A stretch of DNA of 64,000 nucleotides, taken from contig CAWGLR010000001.1 of NCBI GenBank assembly GCA_963823565.1, forward strand, positions 124,001-188,000, in the 5' to 3' direction. Shown piece by piece: positions 42,566-50,855 of this stretch. This DNA comes from RHKX01 sp963823565. GTDB taxonomy: Bacteria > Actinomycetota > Thermoleophilia > Solirubrobacterales > 70-9. Positions within the stretch are counted from its first letter, which is position 1, and each line of letters starts with the position of its first letter. Position numbers and translations under genes: made by a program. The notes below the pieces were generated by a model. That model ran no database searches. It saw only the letters and a program-made list of their open reading frames with translations, and was not told the DNA's origin.

Positions 42566-43717
42566 TTGCACGCTGGCGTCAACCCGAACCGATCGAAGCG
42601 GCGAACCGCCACGCTTGGCCTCGCCGTCGGGATCGCGGGCGCCATCGTCATCACGGGAGTCGGAGCCGCCAGCGGGCAGGCGCCGGGCGGGCTCGGCACG
42701 CCGCCGCCCCCGAAGATCAAGACCGTCACCTGCGCCAGCCGCTGCCTCGACCTCGACAAGGTCGCCGAGACCGGGACGATCGAGATCTCCGGCCGGGGAC
42801 TCGGATCGACCGCGCTCGTCAAGTTCAAGTCCGCGGAGGGAAAGCTCAAGGTCGAGCCCGAGAGCGCGAGCGACGAGATCGTCGTCGCGACCGTCCCGGT
42901 CGGCGCGGTCAGCGGCAAGGTCTCGACGCTGAGCGCCGCCGGCACCAAGACCTCCGCCCCCGACCCGATCAAGGTGGTCCCGGAGTCGGCGGTCACCGAG
43001 GTGGCCGGGTTCTCGATCGAGAGCGCCGAGGCGGTGCCGCGGAAGAGCTTCTTCAAGGGCCGCCAGGAGAGCGAGCTGGACTACCTCTTCAAGGCCGACG
43101 AGCCGGCCGACGTCCGGATCGACGTCGTCGACAAGAAGAGCGGCGACGTCGTCGACTCCGCCGTCGAGCGGCGCCTGAAGCCGTTCGAGAACCACAGCTT
43201 CAAGTGGGACGGGCTGACCGACTCCGGCAAGGTCGCCAGGAACGGCGACTACCAGTTCAAGGTCTCGCCGCTCAGCGGCGGCCCCGGCGCCGGCGCCGGC
43301 TTCCAGTACTTCGACCACATGTTCCCGCTGCGCGGCAAGCACAGCTACGGGGACGGCCTCGGCGCCGGCCGCGGGCATGAGGGCCAGGACGTCTTCGCCA
43401 AGTGCGGGACCAAGATCGTCGCCGCTCGCGGCGGCAAGGTCCAGGTCAACGCCTACCACTCCGCCGCCGGCTACTACCTCGTCATCGACGGCGCCAAGAC
43501 CGGCAAGGATTACGTCTACATGCACATGGAGCAGCGCGGCCGGGCCAAGGAGGGCACGCGCGTCCGCACCGGCGACGTCATCGGCTACGAGTCCGACACC
43601 GGCGACGCCCAGGGCTGCCACCTCCACTTCGAGCTCTGGTCCGCGCCGGGCTGGTACGAGGGCGGCCACGTCCTCGACCCGACTCGCCCGCTGAAGAAGT
43701 GGGACAGGTACTCGTAG
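42566..43717 (+). CDS. Secreted M23-family metallopeptidase under riboswitch control
   Basis: 383 residues from a TTG at 42566. A signal sequence (LGLAVGIAGAIVITGVGAASG) follows a basic head. The middle holds IPT-like and FlgD-like beta-sandwich regions (ITCAS-type start TVTCASRCLDLDKVAETG and KNHSFKWDGLTDSGKVARNG-type). The C-terminal LytM domain has GRGHEGQDVFAKCGT, in which the first His and Asp are metal ligands, VYMHMEQRG and the motif CHLHFELW. It should cleave peptidoglycan cross-links outside the cell. The alternative ATG starts further downstream would lose the signal. The frame is intact, unlike the M23 gene at 4871. Confidence 0.9.
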   Translation: MHAGVNPNRSKRRTATLGLAVGIAGAIVITGVGAASGQAPGGLGTPPPPKIKTVTCASRCLDLDKVAETGTIEISGRGLGSTALVKFKSAEGKLKVEPESASDEIVVATVPVGAVSGKVSTLSAAGTKTSAPDPIKVVPESAVTEVAGFSIESAEAVPRKSFFKGRQESELDYLFKADEPADVRIDVVDKKSGDVVDSAVERRLKPFENHSFKWDGLTDSGKVARNGDYQFKVSPLSGGPGAGAGFQYFDHMFPLRGKHSYGDGLGAGRGHEGQDVFAKCGTKIVAARGGKVQVNAYHSAAGYYLVIDGAKTGKDYVYMHMEQRGRAKEGTRVRTGDVIGYESDTGDAQGCHLHFELWSAPGWYEGGHVLDPTRPLKKWDRYS

Positions 43718-43728
43718 GGGCCTGAGGG

Positions 43729-43751
43729 CTCGGGCGCGGAGCGCGCCCGAG
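43729..43751 (+). terminator. Terminator-like hairpin after the M23 gene
   Basis: Perfect 10-bp arms CTCGGGCGCG (43729-43738) and CGCGCCCGAG (43742-43751) with loop GAG, starting 12 bases after the stop codon. No U-tract follows, as is common in high-GC bacteria. Confidence 0.75.
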
Positions 43752-43801
43752 GGACGTTGGCGGCGAGAGGGAGTGGGCCGGGCGGCCGGCGTGCGACCCC
43801 G

Positions 43802-43830
43802 CCCAATTCCTCCACCAATGGAGGATTGGG
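43802..43830 (-). terminator. Terminator-like hairpin after guaA
   Basis: Arms CCCAATTCCTCCA (43802-43814) and TGGAGGATTGGG (43819-43830) pair with one bulged base, loop CCAA. It is 74 bases beyond the guaA stop on the minus strand and less GC-rich than its surroundings. Confidence 0.6.
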
Positions 43831-43903
43831 ACCCTCCCAGGGACCGAATCTTCCGTTGGCGGTCCGGGTGAGCCTCGCCCGCCCTACGGCGCGGCCGGGA
43901 CCG

Positions 43904-45430
43904 CTACTCCCACTCGATCGTGCCCGGCGGCTTGCTGGTGATGTCCAGCGCCACGCGGTTGACTCCGCCGACCTCGTTGATGATCCGGTTGGAGGCGCGC
44001 TCGAGGAGGTCGTACGGCAGGCGGGCCCAGTCGGCGGTCATGGCGTCGTCGGAGGTGACGGCGCGGATCACGATCGGGTAGGCGTAGGTGCGGCCGTCGC
44101 CCTGGACGCCGACCGAGCGGACGACGGGCAGGACGCAGAAGGACTGCCAGAGGGAGCGGTAGAGCTCGGCGGCGCGGATCTCCTCCTGGAGGATCGCGTC
44201 GGCCTCGCGGAGGATCTCGAGGCGCTCCTCGTTGACCTCGCCGCCGACGATGCGGATCGCGAGGCCGGGGCCGGGGAAGGGCTGGCGCCAGACCATGCGA
44301 TCGCTGAGGCCGAGCTCGGAGGCGACGGCGCGGACCTCGTCCTTGAAGAGCATCCGCAGCGGCTCGACGAGCTCGAACTCGAGGTCCTCGGGGAGGCCGC
44401 CGACGTTGTGGTGCGACTTGATGGTCGCGGCGCCGGTGCCGCCGCCGGACTCGATCACGTCGGAGTAGAGCGTGCCCTGGACGAGGTAGCGGACGTCGGG
44501 GAGCTTGTCCGCCTCCTCCTCGAAGACGCGGATGAACTCCTCGCCGATGATCTTGCGCTTCGTCTCGGGATCGTCGACCCCGGCGAGCCGGTCGAGGAAG
44601 CGCTTGCGCGCGTCGACGTGGATCAGCTTGATGCCGAGGCCCTCGCGGAAGTTCTCGACGACCTGCTCGGCCTCGCCCTTGCGCAGCAGCCCGTGGTCGA
44701 CCAGCACGCAGGTGAGCTGCTCGCCGACCGCGCGGTGGACGAGCGCGGCGGCGGTCGCCGAGTCGACGCCGCCGGAGAGGCCGCAGATGACGCCGCCGTC
44801 GCCGACCTGCTCGCGGATCCGGACGATCTGCTCGTCGATGACCGACTCCGCAGACCACCGCTCCTCGCAGCCGGCGATCTCGCGCAGGAACCGCTCGAGG
44901 ATCTGCTGCCCGTGGGGCGTGTGGACCACCTCGGGGTGGAACTGGATGCCGTAGAGCCCCTTCTCCGGCGCCTCCAGCGCCGCGACCGGCGAGCCCGGGC
45001 TCGAGGCCAGCGCGCGGAAGCCGGGCGGCGGCTCGAAGACCGAGTCGCGATGGCTCATCCACGCCTGCTGGGCCTCCGGCAGGCCCGCGAGCAGCTTGCC
45101 GCCGCCGTCGAGCAGCGAGAGCTGGGTGCGGCCGAACTCGCCCCGCTCGGCGCCCTCGACCCGCCCGCCGAGGCCGCGGACCATCGCCTGCATGCCGTAA
45201 CAGATGCCGAGGACCGGGATGCCGAGGTCCAGCAGCTCGGTGCGCAGCTCCGGCGCCCCCGGCTCGTAGACCGAGGCCGGGCCGCCGCTCAGCACGAGCG
45301 CCCGTGGCATCCGCCGCCGGATCGTCTCCAGCGACGTGTCGTGTGGCAGCAGCTCGGCGAAGACGCCGCACTCGCGCAGGCGGCGGGCGATGAGCTGCGA
45401 GTACTGGCCGCCGAAGTCGAGGACCAGCAC
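43904..45430 (-). CDS. guaA: GMP synthase (glutamine-hydrolysing)
   Basis: 508 residues from the GTG at 45430, which has GAGGAG just upstream. The class I amidotransferase has LVLDFGGQYSQLIARR, the nucleophile in GICYGMQAM and GIQFHPEVVHT. The ATP-pyrophosphatase has GLSGGVDSATAAALV. The C-terminal dimerisation domain ends KPPGTIEWE. It converts XMP to GMP. It is 117 bases downstream of guaB3 and probably in the same transcript. Confidence 0.96.
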   Translation of the reverse strand: MLVLDFGGQYSQLIARRLRECGVFAELLPHDTSLETIRRRMPRALVLSGGPASVYEPGAPELRTELLDLGIPVLGICYGMQAMVRGLGGRVEGAERGEFGRTQLSLLDGGGKLLAGLPEAQQAWMSHRDSVFEPPPGFRALASSPGSPVAALEAPEKGLYGIQFHPEVVHTPHGQQILERFLREIAGCEERWSAESVIDEQIVRIREQVGDGGVICGLSGGVDSATAAALVHRAVGEQLTCVLVDHGLLRKGEAEQVVENFREGLGIKLIHVDARKRFLDRLAGVDDPETKRKIIGEEFIRVFEEEADKLPDVRYLVQGTLYSDVIESGGGTGAATIKSHHNVGGLPEDLEFELVEPLRMLFKDEVRAVASELGLSDRMVWRQPFPGPGLAIRIVGGEVNEERLEILREADAILQEEIRAAELYRSLWQSFCVLPVVRSVGVQGDGRTYAYPIVIRAVTSDDAMTADWARLPYDLLERASNRIINEVGGVNRVALDITSKPPGTIEWE

Positions 45431-45547
45431 CTCCTCGCGATCCGCCCCGACCGAGCCCGGATGCCCCCCTCGTCGGTGACGACGGGGGCGTCGATCGGCT
45501 GATCGGTCAGTGCGGGAGGTGCCGCCTCGGCCACTTCGCGCCGGCCC

Positions 45548-46753
45548 TCAGTCGTCGGCGACGCCGACGCCGTTGGCGACGGCGGCCCGCCCGTTGGACC
45601 CCATCCCGACCGACTGCGAGCGCTGCAGCTGCTTGCCCTCGGTCTGCAGCGCCGGCGCGATCATCACCTCGGCCCGGTGGAACGAGGGAATGTCCTCGTA
45701 CCCGCAGGTCGCCATCGAGGTCCGCAGCGCGCCCATCAGGTTGAACGTGCCGTCGTTCTCGTTCGCCGGCCCGAGCAGGATCTGCTCGAGCGTGCCGTCC
45801 TGGTGAGTGGCGACGCGGGTGCCGCGCGGCAGCGAGGGGTGGAACGTCGCCATCCCCCAGTGGTAGCCGCGGCCCGGGGCCTCCTTGCCGCGGGCGAGCG
45901 GCGAGCCGATCATCACGGCGTCGGCGCCGCAGGCGATCGCCTTGGAGACGTCGCCGCCGGTCCGCATGCCGCCGTCGGCGATCACGTTGCAGTACTGGCC
46001 GGTCTCGAGCATGTGCTGGGAGCGGGCCGCCGCGACGTCCGCGATCGCGGTCGCCTGGGGGACGCCGATCCCGAGGACGCCGCGCGTCGTGCACGCGGCG
46101 CCGGGACCGACCCCGACGAGCACGCCCACCGCGCCGGTCCGCATCAGGTGCAGGCCGGTCGAGTAGGAGGCGCAGCCGCCGACGATGCACGGCACCGGGG
46201 CGTTGGCGATGAACTCCTTCAGGTTCAGCGGCTCGGCCGCCGAGGAGACGTGCTCGGCGCTGATCACGGTGCCCTGGACGACGAGGATGTCGAGCCCCGC
46301 CTCGAGCGCGACCTCGTGGTACTCGCCGACCTTCTGCGGGGTCAGCGAGCCGCACGCCACCGCGCCCTCGGCCTTGATCTCCTCGATCCGCTGGGCGATC
46401 AGCTCGGGCTTGACCGGCTCGGCGTAGATCTCCTGCATCAGCGCGGTCGAGGTGCCGGGAGGAGCCTTGGCGATCCGCTCGAGCTGCTCGTCGGCGTCCT
46501 CGTAGCGGGACCAGATCCCCTCGAGGTTGAGCACCCCGAGCCCGCCGAGCTTGTTGATCAGCGCCGCCGTCTTCGGGCTGACGACGCCGTCCATCGCCGA
46601 GGCGAGGAGCGGGAGCTCGAACCGGTACGGCCCGAGGTTCCAGGTGATGTCGATGTCGTCGGGGTCGCGCGTACGCCTCGACGGCACGATCGCGATGTCG
46701 TCGAACCCGTAGGCCCGGCGTGCCTTCTTACCCCGTCCGATCTCGACTTCCAA
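45548..46753 (-). CDS. guaB3: GuaB3-family IMP dehydrogenase-related protein
   Basis: 401 residues, shorter than IMPDH because it has no CBS domains. The barrel is complete: PLLASAMDGVVSPKTAALIN at the N-terminus, GGCASYSTGLHLMRTGAVG, the catalytic loop region VGVGPGAACTTRGVLGIG with the active-site Cys, and NVIADGGMRTGGDVSKAIAC for the phosphate. GuaB3 proteins are typical of actinobacteria and some cyanobacteria. It precedes guaA, which supports a role in GMP synthesis. Confidence 0.92.
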   Translation of the reverse strand: MEVEIGRGKKARRAYGFDDIAIVPSRRTRDPDDIDITWNLGPYRFELPLLASAMDGVVSPKTAALINKLGGLGVLNLEGIWSRYEDADEQLERIAKAPPGTSTALMQEIYAEPVKPELIAQRIEEIKAEGAVACGSLTPQKVGEYHEVALEAGLDILVVQGTVISAEHVSSAAEPLNLKEFIANAPVPCIVGGCASYSTGLHLMRTGAVGVLVGVGPGAACTTRGVLGIGVPQATAIADVAAARSQHMLETGQYCNVIADGGMRTGGDVSKAIACGADAVMIGSPLARGKEAPGRGYHWGMATFHPSLPRGTRVATHQDGTLEQILLGPANENDGTFNLMGALRTSMATCGYEDIPSFHRAEVMIAPALQTEGKQLQRSQSVGMGSNGRAAVANGVGVADD

Positions 46754-46876
46754 CTGGCGCTGCTCCCTCTCTCGCTTTCGGAACGACGATTGTAGGCCGC
46801 GGGCCCGGCGGGCTTTGGGGCCTCGTCACTCGGAAACTGCGGGATAACGGCGCGGCGGCGGGGCCGCGAGGGGCGC

Positions 46877-47836
46877 TCAGGCGACCTGGGAGGCCTGATC
46901 CAGCCGCCGGACCGTCACCCGGTCGACGAGCTTCGCGACCTCGTTGGGGTCGAGCGAGCCCGCTCCCAGGTGCTGGGTCGACTCGGCGCCGCAGGCGACG
47001 CCGTAGGCGAGGCAGGTCTCGGCCGAGAGCCCGGCGCGGCGCGACTTCACGTAGCCGGCGACGAACGCGTCGCCGGAGCCGGTGCTCGCGACGGTCGCGA
47101 GCGGGGCGATCGTCACCTCGTGGCGGCGTCGCGCATGCGGGCCGCCGGTGGCCGCGACGCAGCCCTGGCCGGTCGTGATGATCGCCTCCTCGGCTCCCAT
47201 CTCCAGCAGCCCCGTGAGCCCGGTGGCGAGGTCCTCGGGCTCGGTGAACTCGTAGCCCACCGCCTCCTCGGCCTCGGCGACGTTCGGCGCGACGACGGCG
47301 GGCTGCGCGCGCAGACCCATCCGCATCGGCTCGCCGTCGACGTCGAGCAGCGTCGGCACGCCGGTCTCGCGGACCCGCGCGATCAGCTCGCCGTACGTGT
47401 CGACGTCGCACCCCGGCGGCAGCGAGCCCGCGATCACGCAGAAGTCGGCGCCGGAGGCGAGGTAGAGCAGCCGGTCGGTGAACCGCTCGAGGTCGGCGGC
47501 GGTGACGTGCGGGCCCCGCTCGTTGATCTCGGTCTGCTCGCCGGAGGTCGGGTCGACGATCGACAGGTTCGTCCGCGAGTCGCCGGGAAGCTCGATGAAG
47601 TCGTAGAGGACCTGGTCGGCGTCGAGGAGCTCGCGGATGCGGCCGCCGGTCGGCCCGGCGGCGAACCCGGTCGCGATCACCGGCTCGCCGAGGCACTTGA
47701 GCGCGCGCGCGACGTTGACGCCCTTGCCCCCTGCGGCGCGACGCGAGTCCACCGCGCGGTGTCGCTGCCCGAGCGTCACGCGTGGCACGGCCACGGTGCG
47801 GTCGAGCGCGACGTTGAGCGTCACGGTCAAGATCAT
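46877..47836 (-). CDS. PfkB-family 1-phosphofructokinase-like sugar kinase
   Basis: 319 residues. It has the N-terminal NVALDRTVAV, the PfkB signature GGKGVNVARALKCLG, a phosphosugar-binding region, and the C-terminal TGSGDAFVAGY with the catalytic Asp. The pattern is of the 1-phosphofructokinase/tagatose-6-phosphate kinase branch. No fructose PTS gene adjoins, so the sugar phosphate is unknown. The ATG overlaps the stop codon of the next gene (ATGA), so it is coupled to dacA. Confidence 0.88.
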   Translation of the reverse strand: MILTVTLNVALDRTVAVPRVTLGQRHRAVDSRRAAGGKGVNVARALKCLGEPVIATGFAAGPTGGRIRELLDADQVLYDFIELPGDSRTNLSIVDPTSGEQTEINERGPHVTAADLERFTDRLLYLASGADFCVIAGSLPPGCDVDTYGELIARVRETGVPTLLDVDGEPMRMGLRAQPAVVAPNVAEAEEAVGYEFTEPEDLATGLTGLLEMGAEEAIITTGQGCVAATGGPHARRRHEVTIAPLATVASTGSGDAFVAGYVKSRRAGLSAETCLAYGVACGAESTQHLGAGSLDPNEVAKLVDRVTVRRLDQASQVA

Positions 47837-49077
47837 CGGGCTCCCCCTTGCTCCTCTCTCCGCCGGTGCCGTTCCATCCGGCTACGTGTTCTTTCCTCCG
47901 CGCTCCGCCCGCCCCCGGCTCCGCCTCCGTGGCGATCTCTGCGGCGGCGAATCGCCAGCGTCACACCGATCAGTATGACAATCGCCACCAACGCGATCGC
48001 GGCGACGACGAACGGCCCACCGATCCGGTCGACCCAGCTCGGCGCGGCGACGGCCGTGGCGGCGACGAGCGGCACGCGGCCGACGACGTCGCCGTCGAGC
48101 GTCACCGTCGCGGTCCCCAGCCGCTCCCCCTCCTCGATCGGCCCCTCGACCTCCAGCGGCGCGTCGACCCGCGTCCGCAACTCCTGATCGGCCCGGGCCC
48201 GCACCTCGACCCTGCGGCCGGCGAGGAGCGCGAGCGGCTCGTCCTCGTACCGCGCGGCGGCGCTCGCCAGCTCCTTCCCGGCGGGGAACGGGGAGCGGTC
48301 GCGGTAGAGCGAGAAGCCGTAGTCGAGGAGCTCCTCCGACTCGGCGTCGCGTGTCGCCTCGCTGCTCGCGCCGAGCACGACCGAGAGCAGCGGCACGCCC
48401 TTGCGCTTGGCCGAGGCGACGAGGACGTATCCGGCGTCGAGCGTGTGGCCGGTCTTGACGCCGTCGACGGTCGGGTCGGAGAGCATCAGCGTGTTCCGGG
48501 TGACGACGTGGCGGGGGACCGAGCCGCTCTCGAGGTCGGCCTCCGGTGTGGCAACGATCCGCCGGAACCGCTTGTCGTCGAGGAGCTCCTCGCTCAGCGC
48601 CGCGAGGTCGGCCGCGGTGGAGTAGTTCCCGGGCTCGTCGAGGCCGATCGGGTTCGAGTAGCTGGTGTCCTCGAGGCCGAGGCCGGCGGCGGCCTCGTTC
48701 ATCCGCTCGACGAAGCCGTCCTCGGAGCCGCCGACGCCGACCGCGACCGTCTCCGCCGCGTCGTTGGCGCTCGGCAGCATCATCGCCAGCAGCAGGTCCC
48801 GGACCGTCAGCCGCTCGCCCTCGGTCAGGCCGGCCACCGACTCGGCCGGGAGCGGCGTATACGGCGGCACCCGCAGCTCGTCGGAGAGCTTCAGCTCCTG
48901 GAGCGCGACGTAGGCGGTCATCAGCTTGGTCGTGCTCGCGATCGAGCGGCGCTCGGTCGCACGATGGTCGGCGAGCTCGGCGCCGTCGCGGGGGTCGACG
49001 AGGATCCACGCCGCGGCGTCGAGCTTCGGAGCCGGCGGCGATGCCTCGGCGCCCGCCGCCGCGAGCGCCGCGAGCAC
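47833..49077 (-). CDS. D-alanyl-D-alanine carboxypeptidase (S11, PBP5/6 type)
   Basis: The three serine-enzyme motifs are present: SIASTTKLMTAYVAL (SxxK), PSANDAAETV (SxN) and VDGVKTGHTLDAG (KTG). A C-terminal domain, then a transmembrane helix (FVVAAIALVAIVILIGV) and a long basic tail anchor the protein. It trims peptidoglycan pentapeptides. The start is a problem: the reading frame upstream reads RRATAPRRAAVAAACALVAV and AALAAAGAEASP, a good signal peptide, but contains no ATG, GTG or TTG before the upstream gene's stop. The only in-frame start, GTG 49077, gives a truncated signal. Coordinates of the 5' end are therefore uncertain by up to about 70 bases. Confidence 0.82.
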   Translation of the reverse strand: MLAALAAAGAEASPPAPKLDAAAWILVDPRDGAELADHRATERRSIASTTKLMTAYVALQELKLSDELRVPPYTPLPAESVAGLTEGERLTVRDLLLAMMLPSANDAAETVAVGVGGSEDGFVERMNEAAAGLGLEDTSYSNPIGLDEPGNYSTAADLAALSEELLDDKRFRRIVATPEADLESGSVPRHVVTRNTLMLSDPTVDGVKTGHTLDAGYVLVASAKRKGVPLLSVVLGASSEATRDAESEELLDYGFSLYRDRSPFPAGKELASAAARYEDEPLALLAGRRVEVRARADQELRTRVDAPLEVEGPIEEGERLGTATVTLDGDVVGRVPLVAATAVAAPSWVDRIGGPFVVAAIALVAIVILIGVTLAIRRRRDRHGGGAGGGRSAEERTRSRMERHRRREEQGGAR

Positions 49078-49142
49078 GGCGACGAGCGCGCAGGCCGCGG
49101 CAACGGCCGCCCGCCGCGGCGCGGTGGCCCGCCGGGCGCGCC

Positions 49143-49472
49143 CTAGTGGAGCTTCAGCTCGTCGCCCTCGTTCAGGGTCGCCGGGTCGATGTCGGGATTG
49201 AGCCGCTCGATCCGGTCGAGGGAGATGTCGAACTTCTCGGCGATCGAGCTCAACGAGTCGCCGGGCTCGACGACGTAGGTCCGCGGGATCTCGCCCTTCT
49301 TCTCGCTGGAGACCGTCGTCTCGCCCCCGCCGCTGCCGGACTCGTCGCCCACCGAGGAGTTGACGATCACGATGACGGCGACCACGACCGCGACCAGCGC
49401 CAGCGGGGCGAGGATGCGCGGGACCCAGGACGTCTGAGTCGAGCTCCGCCAAGGCTCGCTGGGATCGGCCAT
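49143..49472 (-). CDS. LysM-domain membrane protein
   Basis: 109 residues: cytoplasmic N-terminus, one helix (LAPLALVAVVVAVIVIVN), a Gly/Ser/Glu linker, and a C-terminal LysM domain (TYVVEPGDSLSSIAEKFDIS, ERLNPDIDP, LNEGDELKLH). The LysM faces the wall and binds peptidoglycan. It is just upstream of the carboxypeptidase gene on the same strand and may recruit or position it. Confidence 0.88.
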   Translation of the reverse strand: MADPSEPWRSSTQTSWVPRILAPLALVAVVVAVIVIVNSSVGDESGSGGGETTVSSEKKGEIPRTYVVEPGDSLSSIAEKFDISLDRIERLNPDIDPATLNEGDELKLH

Positions 49473-49502
49473 CGGGGCGATGGTACGTCAACTTCTCGCC
49501 CC

Positions 49503-50855
49503 TCAAGCGTTCCGCAACGTCGCTTGCGGACCCGATTGCGCGCCGGCGGAGGCGGCGATCACGCCGGTCAGCACCGTTCCCTCCCCGAGCTCGCGGACCG
49601 CCGCCGCGACCCGCTCGGGCGCGCCCTCACCCTCGGTGGCGACGAGGACGACGCCGTCCGTTCGCTCGGCGAGGGCCGTCGCCTCCGGGTCCGGCGCCGG
49701 CGGCCCGGAGACCAGGACGAGGTCGTAGACGCGCGGCAGCCGGTCGAGCAGCGCTTCCAGGCGGCCGGGGTCGATCTCCTCCGCCGTCCGCGCGCGACGC
49801 TCCCCCGCGGGCAGGCAGACGACCGAGCGGCCACGCCCGAGCGGCACCGCCCGGAGGACGTCGCGCGGGCCCGCGTCCCCCTCGAGGTAATCGGCGAGGC
49901 CGGGGGCGCCCTCGGCCCCGGCGAGATCGGCGAGGGCCGGCTCGCGAGTGGCGGCGTCGACGGCGATGACGGTCAGCCCGAGCTCCGCCGCGGTGACCGC
50001 CAGCGCCAGGGCGGTCTCGGGCGCGCCGGAGCCGGGCCCGGCGCCGAGGACGGCGAGCCGGCTCGGCGCCGAGCCGGCGTCGATCTCGAGCTCGTCGGCG
50101 AGCAGCTCGATCGCCGCGGCTCCCTCGGGATCCAGCGAGAGCCGGCCGCCGGGAGAGCGTGAGATCAGGCGGGCGGGCTCCACCCGGGCCGCGAGCACCG
50201 GGCCCGCGAAGGCCTCGGCGAGGCCCCCGGCCGCCGGCGCGGCACGGGCCGGAACGGGAGCCGGGGAGGGCTCCCGCTCGCCGCGAGCACGTTCGCGCGG
50301 AGCGGCGCGGCGGGCGAGCAGCAGCGCCGCGAGCCCGCCGAGCAGGAGGCCGGCGAGGAGCCCGATGGCGCTCGAGGTGACCGCGGAGCGGTTCTCCGAC
50401 GGCTCCGGCGGGATCACCGCCTGCGCCCCGCGCTCGAGCCGGTCCCCGCCCTCCTCGACGATCGCGTCGGCGTAGCCCTCGGCCGTCGCGGCGGCGATGT
50501 CGGGCGCATCGGCCGTCGCGCGGACGACGACGCCGCCGTCGCGCGGGGCGGGCACGACCTCGACGTCCGACAGCAGGTCGCCGCCGGCGACGTCGCCGCC
50601 GAGCAGGGTCGATGCGGTCAGCGCGACTCGCTGGCTCTCGCCGCGCGCGGCGACCCGGGCCAGCTCGGCCCGATCGACCGTCTCGCCCTCGTCCGGCGGC
50701 ACCACGACCCCGGCGGTCGCCGTGTAACGCGGCACGTCGGCGATCCCCCAGAGGAAGCCCGCGAGCAGGCCCAGGAGGCCGAGCGCGATGACGATCCGCG
50801 CGCCCACCGGGATGGACGCCGCCGCGCCGTCGGCGGCGTCGGTGACGTCGCTCAC
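49503..50855 (-). CDS. Wzz/BY-kinase-like membrane protein with degenerate P-loop
   Basis: 450 residues from the GTG at 50855, overlapping argS by 4 bases (GTGA). Two helices (about 21-40 and 163-181) flank a short extracytoplasmic domain as in Wzz/CapA chain-length regulators. The cytoplasmic half has the MinD/ParA-like core (TVIAVDAATREPALAD, DLVLVSGPPAPDPEATALAE). The Walker A site is GAGPGSGAPET at 271-281, lacking the Lys and Ser/Thr of GKS/T, so ATP binding or kinase activity is doubtful. It may be a pseudokinase regulator of a polysaccharide pathway. No tyrosine cluster is visible at the C-terminus. Confidence 0.75.
   Translation of the reverse strand: MSDVTDAADGAAASIPVGARIVIALGLLGLLAGFLWGIADVPRYTATAGVVVPPDEGETVDRAELARVAARGESQRVALTASTLLGGDVAGGDLLSDVEVVPAPRDGGVVVRATADAPDIAAATAEGYADAIVEEGGDRLERGAQAVIPPEPSENRSAVTSSAIGLLAGLLLGGLAALLLARRAAPRERARGEREPSPAPVPARAAPAAGGLAEAFAGPVLAARVEPARLISRSPGGRLSLDPEGAAAIELLADELEIDAGSAPSRLAVLGAGPGSGAPETALALAVTAAELGLTVIAVDAATREPALADLAGAEGAPGLADYLEGDAGPRDVLRAVPLGRGRSVVCLPAGERRARTAEEIDPGRLEALLDRLPRVYDLVLVSGPPAPDPEATALAERTDGVVLVATEGEGAPERVAAAVRELGEGTVLTGVIAASAGAQSGPQATLRNA

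Noticed and set aside
43757..45502. 581-codon plus-strand frame opposite guaA
   Set aside because: Shadow of guaA, low-complexity composition.
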